Source: Chloroflexota bacterium (lineage in GTDB: Bacteria > Chloroflexota > Dehalococcoidia > UBA3495). From it: a stretch of 6,653 bases of DNA. The position numbers and the translations under genes were made by a program. How positions within the stretch are numbered: the first letter of the stretch is position 1; every line of letters starts with the position of its first letter. Shown one piece after another: positions 1 through 4,425 of this stretch. The notes beneath the pieces were generated by a model. It was not told the origin of the DNA, ran no database searches, and saw nothing but the letters and a program-made list of their open reading frames with translations. The DNA is taken from the NCBI GenBank assembly GCA_022576105.1, contig JACZRM010000097.1, forward strand, positions 1 through 6,653. The letters run 5' to 3'.

Positions 1-699
1 CAGATTGGCAGCTTTGTGCCGGCCGCCCAAGCCGTAATCTGCCTGGTGGACCGCATCTTCACCCGCGTGGGCCTGCAGGACGACCTGACCACCGGACAGT
101 CAACCTTCATGGTGGAAATGGTGGAAACCGCCGCCATTTTGAACCAGGCGACCTCCCGCTCCCTGGTGATTCTCGACGAAATCGGGCGGGGCACCAGCAC
201 CTACGACGGTCTGTCCATCGCGCGAGCGGTGATCGAACATTTGCACAACGACCCCAGGCTGGGCTGCAAGTCACTGTTCGCCACCCACTACCACGAGCTG
301 ATCGAGTTGGCCAATACCCTGCCCGGCGTGAGAAACTTCAATGTGGCGGTGGCGGAAGATGGCAACGATGTGGTGTTCTTGCACCGCATTATCCCCGGTG
401 GCGCCGACCGAAGTTACGGAGTGCATGTCGCCCGCCTGGCCGGTCTGCCCCCAGCGGTGGTGCATCGGGCCTGGGAGGTGCTGAGCGATTTGGAAAAGCC
501 CGCTGCGCCGCAAACAGTTCCGGGAAAGCGTGGCGCAAAGCCAGCTTCGCCCTTGCTGCAAATGCCGCTGTTCAGTCCCATCCAGCCACTATTGAACGAT
601 GTCCTGGGCGTGGACATTGCCAACCTGACCCCTCTGGAGGCCATCAACAAATTGTATGAGCTTCAGGAAAAAGCCAGAGGACTGGGCGCAGCCGAATAG
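1..699 (+). CDS. mutS: DNA mismatch repair protein MutS, C-terminal part (5' end outside window)
   Basis: MutS binds mismatched or looped DNA as a dimer and uses its ABC-type ATPase to signal to MutL. The reading frame is open from base 1 and 232 codons are visible before a TAG stop, roughly the last quarter of a normal MutS of about 850-900 residues. The visible part starts in the ATPase domain just after the Walker A region ([11 protein letters not shown]), then shows the ABC-signature-like segment (GQSTFMVEM), Walker B with the catalytic Glu and D-loop ([16 protein letters not shown], acidic pair at visible residues 59-60) and the switch histidine (ATHYHEL). [13 protein letters not shown] and the following helix form the dimerisation region. 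The tail [20 protein letters not shown] is the usual MutS C-terminal helix pair. The Walker A loop and the mismatch-binding domain lie upstream of the window. An internal GTG at 16 is not the true start. MutS paralogues such as MutS2 lack this C-terminal arrangement. Confidence 0.97.
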   Translation, partial: QIGSFVPAAQAVICLVDRIFTRVGLQDDLTTGQSTFMVEMVETAAILNQATSRSLVILDEIGRGTSTYDGLSIARAVIEHLHNDPRLGCKSLFATHYHELIELANTLPGVRNFNVAVAEDGNDVVFLHRIIPGGADRSYGVHVARLAGLPPAVVHRAWEVLSDLEKPAAPQTVPGKRGAKPASPLLQMPLFSPIQPLLNDVLGVDIANLTPLEAINKLYELQEKARGLGAAE

Positions 700-764
700 C
701 CCTCCATAAACCTGGGCCTGGGGTAAATTTGCATACTGCAGTGGGCCGCTGGAAACATTAGTCT

Positions 765-769
765 AGGAG
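765..769 (+). promoter_or_regulatory. Ribosome binding site of the selenoprotein gene
   Basis: AGGAG lies 11 nt before ATG 781 and 5 nt before an in-frame GTG at 775. Either can be the start; GTG adds only Val/Met-Ser in front of MKAEFY. The site matters because it places the translation start upstream of the in-frame TGA at 811. By contrast, no Shine-Dalgarno-like sequence stands at a usable distance before the TTG at 838 that would be chosen if TGA were read as a stop. Confidence 0.65.
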
Positions 770-780
770 TAACAGTGAGC

Positions 781-1128
781 ATGAAAGCTGAATTTTATAC
801 CTGGCGCAGTTGAACTACTTGCCGCAATGTAAGAGAGTTGCTCTTGCAAAAAGGAATTGAGTTGGAGGAGCGGGATTTTTTCAAGGACCGATTTAGCGAT
901 GCGGAAATCCGCGGTTTGGGTGTGATGGTTGGAATGTCGAATATTTTTGCCTGGCGCAGCCCAAGTTTGAAGAAGCTGGGCCTGGCCGGTCAGGATATAC
1001 CGGAAGACCAGATGGTGAAGCTGATGCTGGAAGAGCCCCGGTTAGTCCGGCGGCCTCTGATCAAGATTGGCGACCGGTTGTTGGTGGGCGGCAACCTGAA
1101 GGTCCTGGCCGAAGCTCTGGGAGATTAG
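781..1128 (+). CDS. ArsC/Spx-family selenoprotein with Sec-x-x-Cys active site (in-frame TGA 811-813)
   Basis: This is a thioredoxin-fold protein of the arsenate reductase (ArsC)/Spx/YffB family, with 115 residues if TGA 811-813 is read as selenocysteine. Seen directly: MKAEFYTWRS-TGA-TTCRNVREL, in which the TGA codon (residue 11) falls where the family has the N-terminal cysteine of C-x-x-C-R (as in Spx), or the single catalytic Cys of ArsC. The resolving Cys is residue 14. Downstream the frame keeps the family order: NIFAWRSPSLKKLGL, then EEPRLVRRPLIKIGDRLLVG, where the Arg before Pro matches the oxyanion-contacting Arg of ArsC. Length fits the usual 112-120 residues. A SECIS-like hairpin follows the TGA. 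The frame is intact to TAG 1126-1128. Likely role (inference): selenol-based thiol-disulfide reductase or arsenate reductase in the cytoplasm. Spx-type RNA polymerase regulation is less likely outside Firmicutes. The alternative is a cysteine-to-stop point mutation, which the hairpin argues against. No selA, selB or selC is in the window. Confidence 0.85.
811..856 (+). promoter_or_regulatory. Bacterial SECIS element (UGA plus downstream hairpin)
   Basis: Bacterial SECIS hairpins lie inside the coding region just after the UGA and recruit SelB with Sec-tRNA. Here the UGA is 811-813. Bases 828-835 (UGUAAGAG) pair with 841-848 (CUCUUGCA) in an 8-bp stem with one G-U pair, closing a 5-nt apical loop AGUUG at 836-840. 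The loop begins 22 nt after the UGA, inside the usual 16-37 nt range, and has G as its second base followed by U, like the GU that SelB contacts in E. coli fdhF. A 4x4 internal loop (824-827 and 849-852) can be followed by a short lower helix pairing 822-823 with 853-854 and, after a bulged G821, 819-820 with 855-856. Folding was done by eye. Confidence 0.78.
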
Positions 1129-1130
1129 CG

Positions 1131-1149
1131 CCGCTGGCTGGCCCGGCGG
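1131..1149 (+). other. GC-rich hairpin just after the selenoprotein gene, possible weak terminator
   Basis: CCGCTGG (1131-1137) pairs with CCGGCGG (1143-1149), giving 7 bp with one G-U pair around the 5-nt loop CTGGC, starting 2 nt after the TAG stop. No T-run follows, so it is not a standard intrinsic terminator. It could stabilise the 3' end of the mRNA or be fortuitous in GC-rich DNA. The rest of 1150-1230 shows nothing recognisable. Confidence 0.25.
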
Positions 1150-1233
1150 GTCCAAGTAGTCGGCGTTGGTCACGCGCACGGGTTAGACCGGGGCGCGAAA
1201 CGAAACATCTACTTTCTCGCCACGCTACAGTCA

Positions 1234-1271
1234 CTTATTTCTGGTTGGACCGGGAATATAATTGTGATAAT
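1234..1271 (+). promoter_or_regulatory. Sigma-70-type promoter candidate for the HAD gene (possibly also mutL)
   Basis: A perfect TATAAT stands at 1257-1262, with a poor -35 (CTTATT, 1234-1239) at 17-bp spacing. An overlapping alternative is TTGGAC (1245-1250), a 15-bp spacer and GATAAT (1266-1271) preceded by an extended TG. Both predict a start about 30-45 nt before ATG 1311. This AT-rich patch stands out from its GC-rich surroundings. It would make the HAD gene and probably mutL transcriptionally independent of mutS. Confidence 0.45.
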
Positions 1272-1310
1272 CTGAGGGGTGAACTATACCAAAAGGACTT
1301 ATGCCCACCA

Positions 1311-1748
1311 ATGAAAATCTTCTTCGATGTCGACTACACCATCCTGGGGCTGGATGATTCGTTAAGACCGGGCACCATCGATACCTTTGAAAAGCTTCAA
1401 CACGATGGCCATGAAATCTACATTTGGTCGGGCATGGGCGAGCGCTGGGAAGTAATCGAGAAGTACAATCTAAAGCCCTACATCAGCGGCGTCTACGAAA
1501 AACCCACCCATCACTTCCACGAGCGGCTGGAGGAACTGAAAATCCCCTTTGAGCCGGAGTTCGTTATTGACGACTATCCGGAGGTGGTCGCGGCCTTTGG
1601 CGGGGTCTGGGTGCCGCCGTATTTCTTCGCCAGAAGTGTAGATGCGCAGATGGAGCGCATATATAATATCATTTGTGAATTTACCCGGGACGGTTCCTCT
1701 GAAGACCGTCAGTACCGGGCCAAAGGCACCAAACTCCCTCTTTTCTAA
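1311..1748 (+). CDS. Small HAD-superfamily hydrolase-like protein
   Basis: This is a 145-residue protein with the haloacid dehalogenase catalytic motifs and almost no cap domain. Motif I is IFFDVDYTI with the nucleophile Asp6 and the acid/base Asp8. Motif II is IYIWSG (Ser in the phosphate-binding position), motif III is probably the Lys of YEKPTHHF, and motif IV is the acidic pair in FVIDDYPE, which would bind Mg2+. These predict a Mg-dependent phosphatase; the substrate cannot be read from the sequence. ATG 1311 is chosen because it directly opens the motif I beta strand. AAGGA at 1293-1297 is 13 nt away, a long spacing. An ATG at 1301 is closer but out of frame, and upstream in-frame codons from TTG 1245 encode nothing family-like. 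The C-terminus (residues about 125-145) is charged and probably disordered. The gene ends 51 nt before mutL and is likely cotranscribed with it. No functional link to repair is evident. Confidence 0.85.
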   Translation: MKIFFDVDYTILGLDDSLRPGTIDTFEKLQHDGHEIYIWSGMGERWEVIEKYNLKPYISGVYEKPTHHFHERLEELKIPFEPEFVIDDYPEVVAAFGGVWVPPYFFARSVDAQMERIYNIICEFTRDGSSEDRQYRAKGTKLPLF

Positions 1749-1799
1749 CCCGGACTGGCCGCAGCAGGGCCGACATTTGGGTGGGGTAGGCTAACCAGC

Positions 1800-3548
1800 A
1801 TGCCGATCAAGGTCTTAGACCCGGAACTGGCCTCACAAATCGCCGCCGGAGAGGTGGTGGAACGGCCGGTATCAGTGGTTAAAGAGTTGGTGGAAAACTC
1901 CCTGGACGCCGGCGCAACCCAGATAACCATCGAGATCAAGGGCGGCGGCGTTGAGCAGCTTCGAGTCGTGGACAACGCCGAGGGCATCCAGGCCGACCAG
2001 GTTGAGTTGGCCTTTCAGCGCCACGCCACCAGCAAACTGCAGCATCGTGATCAGCTCGATTCCATTGGCACCCTGGGATTCAGGGGTGAAGCTATCCCCA
2101 GCATCGCCGCCGTTTCCCAAATGTCCCTGACCACCAGGCCCCACGACAACAGCAGCGGATACCAAATCCAGTACCGATGGGGGCAAAAGGTCAGCGAAGG
2201 GACTCAGGGCTGCTCCCCCGGCACCTCGGTCACCGTCAGTGACCTGTTCGCCAACCTGCCCGCCCGCCGAAAATTCCTTAAATCCAACTCGGCCGAGGCC
2301 TCCCGCATCCGGGAGTTGGTCGACCGTTACGCTCTGGTCTACCCGGAAGTCCAATTTCGGTTGATGGTAGATGGGCGTACCTCGCTCACCACCCCTGGCG
2401 CCGGCAAACCAGAGGAAGCGTTGCTGGCGGTATATGGGCCGGAGGTGGCCGCGGGAATGATGGCGGTGCAAGATGAAGACCCTGAAACCGGCTATCGGGT
2501 ATCCGGCTTCGTTAGCGCACCCCGATTGAACCGGGCCAACCGCACCTATATGACTTTCTTCATCAACCGTCGCTGGATTCAGAACCGCATGCTTGCCTTC
2601 GCGGTGGAAGAAGCCTACCACGGTCTGCTGCCGGAGCGCCGCTACCCCCTGGCGGTGATGAACCTCACCCTGCCCTACTCCGAAGTGGATGTTAACTCAC
2701 ACCCGGCCAAGCGTGAGGTGCGGTTCCACAACGAAAGCAAGGTTTTTTCAGTGTTGCAACGAGCGGTGAGGGCCGCCCTGATCGCCGACTCACCGGTCCC
2801 GGAATTGGGCCGGTCGGCGGTTGGCGGCCAGCAGTCGGGCTATGGGGGAGCCGCGCCGTCCCCTGGGTTTTTCTCCAGCGGATTGGACCGTCAGCGAAGC
2901 GGTTTCTCCGGACCGACCGGCGACACCCGACCGGCCAGCGGGGAATCAACTGACTTGGGCCTTACTCCCGGTCAGGCGCTGCCGACGCTGAGGGTGGTCG
3001 GTCAGGTAAGGTTGACCTACATCGTGGCGGAAGGCCCGGACGGAATGTACCTGGTGGACCAGCATGCCGCCCACGAACGGGTGCTGTTCGACGGCATTGT
3101 GCGCAGAGCGGCCGACCATGTGCCGGAGATACAGTCCTTGCTGATGCCGGTCACTCTGGAAATGACGCCGTCGCAGATGGAAGTGTTCCAGAACAACCTG
3201 ACCTTTCTGGCGTCCTACGGATTCGATGTGGAATCATTTGGGGAGAATAGTTACCTGCTGCGGGCTGTGCCCAGCGTCATGACTTCCAGCGACCCGGGGC
3301 AATCATTGCTGGACATTCTGGACCTGGTGGCTTTCGAGGGTCTGGTGAGGCAGCACGACGATGTGCTGGCCGCGTCGATTGCCTGCCACAGCGCCATTCG
3401 CGCCGGAAAGCCGCTGACCGAGCCGGAGATGCGGGCGCTGTTGGAGCAGTTGGAAGCTACCGACAATCCCCACACCTGCCCGCATGGCCGCCCCACCCTG
3501 ATCCACTTCAGCGAGTACCAGATGGACCGGGAGTTTGGACGGCGTTAA
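1800..3548 (+). CDS. mutL: DNA mismatch repair protein MutL, endonuclease type
   Basis: MutL is a GHKL ATPase and nicking endonuclease that acts after MutS has bound a mismatch. The 582-residue length is normal. In the N-terminal ATPase domain (about 1-330) are catalytic Glu29 and Mg-binding Asn33 in ELVENSLDAGAT, Asp58 in VVDNAEGI, the lid segment RHATSKL (74-80), GFRGEAI (93-99), and the end-of-domain motif VDVNSHPAKREVRF. A Gly/Ser/Pro-rich linker spans about 340-395. The C-terminal endonuclease domain carries DQHAAHERVLFD (420-431), ACHSAIRAG (528-536), CPHGRP (560-565) and a terminal FGR (579-581), the set found in MutL proteins of bacteria lacking MutH. Two deviations: Ala60 replaces the first Gly of the D-x-G-x-G ATP motif, and Asp431 replaces the last Glu of the metal motif. 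ATG 1800 fits the family N-terminus (MPIKVLDPELASQIAAGEVV). Its Shine-Dalgarno is weak (GGGGTAGG, 9 nt upstream). Confidence 0.97.
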   Translation: MPIKVLDPELASQIAAGEVVERPVSVVKELVENSLDAGATQITIEIKGGGVEQLRVVDNAEGIQADQVELAFQRHATSKLQHRDQLDSIGTLGFRGEAIPSIAAVSQMSLTTRPHDNSSGYQIQYRWGQKVSEGTQGCSPGTSVTVSDLFANLPARRKFLKSNSAEASRIRELVDRYALVYPEVQFRLMVDGRTSLTTPGAGKPEEALLAVYGPEVAAGMMAVQDEDPETGYRVSGFVSAPRLNRANRTYMTFFINRRWIQNRMLAFAVEEAYHGLLPERRYPLAVMNLTLPYSEVDVNSHPAKREVRFHNESKVFSVLQRAVRAALIADSPVPELGRSAVGGQQSGYGGAAPSPGFFSSGLDRQRSGFSGPTGDTRPASGESTDLGLTPGQALPTLRVVGQVRLTYIVAEGPDGMYLVDQHAAHERVLFDGIVRRAADHVPEIQSLLMPVTLEMTPSQMEVFQNNLTFLASYGFDVESFGENSYLLRAVPSVMTSSDPGQSLLDILDLVAFEGLVRQHDDVLAASIACHSAIRAGKPLTEPEMRALLEQLEATDNPHTCPHGRPTLIHFSEYQMDREFGRR

Positions 3549-3589
3549 GTCCGAAGTGGTCTAGCCCACAGATTACCCTCCGACGATTC

Positions 3590-3645
3590 AAAGAAAAAGC
3601 CAAACCTGCCTCCCATTTTACTCAATCTGGGAGAGGAGTTTGGCT
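3590..3645 (-). terminator. Intrinsic terminator on the - strand, downstream of the Tat-signal gene
   Basis: AGCCAAAC (3598-3605) pairs with GTTTGGCT (3638-3645), and the stem continues inward after small mismatches with 3609-3615 against 3628-3635, closing a 12-nt loop. Read on the - strand the hairpin is followed by TTTTCTTT (3597-3590), the classic U-tract. On the + strand only CAAAAG follows, so termination of mutL from the other side would be weak, although the hairpin lies 50 nt after the mutL stop and may protect its 3' end. Its right arm is part of a direct repeat that recurs at 3781-3804. Confidence 0.68.
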
Positions 3646-3649
3646 CAAA
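3626..3649 (+). repeat. 24-bp direct repeat, copy 1
   Basis: This unit starts TCTGGGAGAGGAGT and matches 3781-3804 at 22 of 24 positions, the two differences being transitions. It forms the right arm of the terminator hairpin at 3598-3645, so the repeated unit is structural, not a chance string. Confidence 0.6.
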
Positions 3650-3694
3650 AGTATCGATTGGGGCCTGTGATTGAGGCCAAGAACCTGTCTATCA

Positions 3695-3765
3695 TGTCAC
3701 CCTGAGCATTGCGAAGGGTCTAAAATTCAGCGAAATATATTCTTCGCATCATTCAGGATAACCTT
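3695..3765. repeat. REP-like imperfect inverted repeat pair
   Basis: The left arm at 3697-3721 (TCACCCTGAGC then ATTGCGAAGGGTCT) and the reverse complement of 3738-3762 (TTATCCTGAATGATGCGAAG and on) share the CCTGA and TGCGAAG cores, about 15 of 25 positions. A short AT-rich spacer lies between them. The left arm resembles widespread extragenic palindromes of the TCATCCTGAGC...GCGAAGGATCT type known from many genomes (recognised from general knowledge). The element lies in the 3' flank of the Tat-signal gene. The rest of 3646-3823 holds no gene I can support. Confidence 0.55.
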
Positions 3766-3805
3766 TAAGGCAAGGCCCAGTCTGGGAGAGGAGTCTGGCT
3801 TAAAG
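3763..3805. repeat. Palindrome containing the second copy of the 24-bp repeat
   Basis: CTTTAAG (3763-3769) pairs with CTTAAAG (3799-3805). Inside, CCCA (3776-3779) can pair with TGGG (3783-3786). Bases 3781-3804 repeat 3626-3649 with two transitions. Both copies are therefore right arms of hairpins, with different left arms. It ends 18 nt before the stop codon of the Tat-signal gene, on its downstream side. No U-tract follows on either strand, so it is not called a terminator. Confidence 0.5.
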
Positions 3806-3823
3806 CTGATTTTGTTAGGCGGT

Positions 3824-4021
3824 CTAGCGGCGGCGCGGGTCGGTGCGGGGGTCTTGGGCGGGGTGGAATATAGAGTCTGGCCCAGGGAATTCCTGATTCC
3901 TGGCCTTTTTACTCAGGCCCAGCAGTCCGGTGGATACACCGGCCAGCGCGGTTACTCCCAGGCCCAACTTGACCAGGAAACTGCGGCGGGACTGTCCGGT
4001 TTGGTTCAACTCTTTTGACAC
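3824..4021 (-). CDS. 65-residue protein with twin-arginine (Tat) signal or anchor
   Basis: I do not recognise a named family. Seen: N-terminus MSKELNQTGQ, then SRRSFLVK (residues 11-18), which fits the Tat consensus S-R-R-x-F-L with a nearby Lys. Next is an uninterrupted hydrophobic stretch LGLGVTALAGVSTGLLGL (19-36), then a 29-residue tail that is polar and proline/arginine-rich, ending in DPRTDPRRR. No clear Ala-x-Ala cleavage site follows the hydrophobic stretch, so the protein may stay as a membrane anchor with its tail outside, perhaps an accessory subunit of an exported cofactor-bearing enzyme (inference). GTG 4021 is chosen because GGAG (4028-4031, - strand) stands 6 nt upstream. TTG codons at 4036-4039 lie before that site. 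A promoter-like pair lies upstream and a terminator downstream, so it looks like a monocistronic gene. Some formate dehydrogenase loci carry small Tat proteins of similar size, but no such partner is here. Confidence 0.68.
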   Translation of the reverse strand: MSKELNQTGQSRRSFLVKLGLGVTALAGVSTGLLGLSKKARNQEFPGPDSIFHPAQDPRTDPRRR

Positions 4022-4054
4022 GATGTTCTCCGACAACAATTCGATTGCGGGTAT

Positions 4055-4083
4055 ATTTTAACGCTTGGAGGGCGTTTTGGGAA
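4055..4083 (-). promoter_or_regulatory. Promoter candidate for the Tat-signal gene
   Basis: On the - strand TTCCCA (4083-4078, 4 of 6 to TTGACA) is separated by 17 bp from TAAAAT (4060-4055, 5 of 6 to TATAAT). Transcription would start near 4048, leaving a leader of about 27 nt with GGAG and the GTG start. It lies immediately next to the palindrome cluster that begins at 4138. Confidence 0.45.
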
Positions 4084-4137
4084 CTGGGCGAATTGACTAA
4101 TGGTGGCTGGTTCAGAGCTGCAAAATCTGCTCGAATG

Positions 4138-4178
4138 CCCGGTCAGTGGTGAGGCAGTTGAACCATGAGCGAACTGCC
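4138..4178. repeat. REP-like palindromic element, degenerate copy
   Basis: The core is GTGGTGAG (4146-4153), a 3-nt spacer, and GTTGAACCATGAGC (4157-4170). The same two blocks recur, split, at 4364-4371 and 4409-4422. The outer parts (CCGGTCAGT and GAACTGCC) are a decayed inverted repeat. The stretch 4040-4425 contains no gene that I can support; it is the Tat-gene promoter plus this repeat cluster. Confidence 0.5.
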
Positions 4179-4199
4179 ATGTTCGGGGCATGCCTGTTA

Positions 4200-4230
4200 G
4201 TGGTGAGCCCTTTGGCAGGCTCAGAACGAA
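4200..4230. repeat. REP-like palindromic element with TGAGCC/GGCTCA stem
   Basis: The sequence starts with the GTGGTGAG block (4200-4207) shared with neighbouring elements. TGAGCC (4204-4209) pairs with GGCTCA (4218-4223) across an 8-nt loop. GGCAGGCTCAGAACGAA resembles the GACAGGCTCGGGACGAG arm at 4331-4347, so both belong to one repeat family. Confidence 0.5.
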
Positions 4231-4242
4231 CCGGGGTTTACT

Positions 4243-4312
4243 CCCTCACCCCGACCTCGTTGGCAACTCGGCCACCTCTCTCCCAAAAATGGGAGAGGGG
4301 CCGGGGGTGAGG
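4243..4312. repeat. Nested palindrome with two stacked stems (CCTCACCCC...GGGGTGAGG)
   Basis: The outer stem pairs CCTCACCCC (4244-4252) with GGGGTGAGG (4304-4312), 9 bp. The inner stem pairs 4275-4285 (CCTCTCTCCCA) with 4290-4300 (TGGGAGAGGGG), 11 bp with one G-T pair and an AAAA loop. This two-stem layout matches a very common bacterial extragenic repeat type (recognised from general knowledge). Neither strand has a T-run after it, so it is a repeat and not an intrinsic terminator, although it would be a strong RNA structure downstream of the flavoprotein gene. Confidence 0.65.
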
Positions 4313-4320
4313 TCCACTTT

Positions 4321-4349
4321 GTTCGTCCTTCGACAGGCTCGGGACGAGC
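4321..4349. repeat. REP-like hairpin GTTCGTCC...GGGACGAGC
   Basis: Bases 4321-4329 pair with 4341-4349 in 9 bp, two of them G-U, around the 11-nt loop TCGACAGGCTC. The arm and loop recall the GTCCTTCGACAGGCTC family frequent between genes in Chloroflexota-like metagenomic contigs (familiarity, not a search). Confidence 0.6.
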
Positions 4350-4363
4350 GGATTTGCCCGTTC

Positions 4364-4422
4364 GTGGTGAGCTCCGATTTTATCGAGAGTCCCGACAGGG
4401 ACGGGCCAGTCGAACCATGAGC
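4364..4422. repeat. REP-like element split by a 37-nt hairpin-forming insert
   Basis: GTGGTGAG (4364-4371) and GTCGAACCATGAGC (4409-4422) are the two blocks that are only 3 nt apart in the copy at 4146-4170. Here they are separated by 37 nt (4372-4408). The insert contains a perfect hairpin GTCCC-GACA-GGGAC (4389-4402) and a weaker one, CTCCGAT with ATCGAGAG (4372-4378 and 4382-4389). The element ends only 3 nt from the stop codon of the flavoprotein gene. Confidence 0.5.
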
Positions 4423-4425
4423 CGT

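Noticed and set aside
811..813. Genome-wide reassignment of TGA to Trp, Cys or Gly
   Set aside because: The flippase-like gene ends in TGA in a typical ATGA overlap, and Trp and Cys are encoded by TGG and TGC/TGT in this same gene and its neighbours.
838..1128. A 96-residue ORF from TTG 838 as the full ArsC-like gene
   Set aside because: It lacks the N-terminal beta strand and the C-x-x-C active site, has no RBS, and the same frame extends upstream through the TGA with perfect family similarity.
1245..1310. Upstream extension of the HAD gene to TTG 1245
   Set aside because: The added 22 residues overlap the promoter-like sequence and are not family-like; the HAD fold begins at MKIFFDVDYT.
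1872..2621. Long antisense ORF (249 codons) opposite mutL
   Set aside because: It is a shadow of the GC-rich mutL reading frame with no recognisable motif and no RBS.
3671..4018. 115-codon + strand ORF opposite the Tat-signal gene
   Set aside because: It runs through the REP-like repeats and the antisense of the Tat-signal coding sequence, and its product has no domain features.
4006..4191. 61-codon - strand ORF upstream of the Tat-signal gene
   Set aside because: It overlaps the promoter candidate and the repeat element, and the product is low-complexity with no family resemblance.
4389..4402. GTCCC-GACA-GGGAC hairpin as the terminator of the flavoprotein gene
   Set aside because: The stem is only 5 bp and no T-run follows on the - strand; it is better explained as part of the repeat insert.
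4190..4420. 76-codon + strand ORF in the repeat cluster
   Set aside because: The translation is made entirely of palindromic repeat sequence; such ORFs are a well-known annotation artefact.
4138..4422. CRISPR array
   Set aside because: Repeats are inverted, differ in length and family, and have no regular spacing or unique spacers of uniform size.
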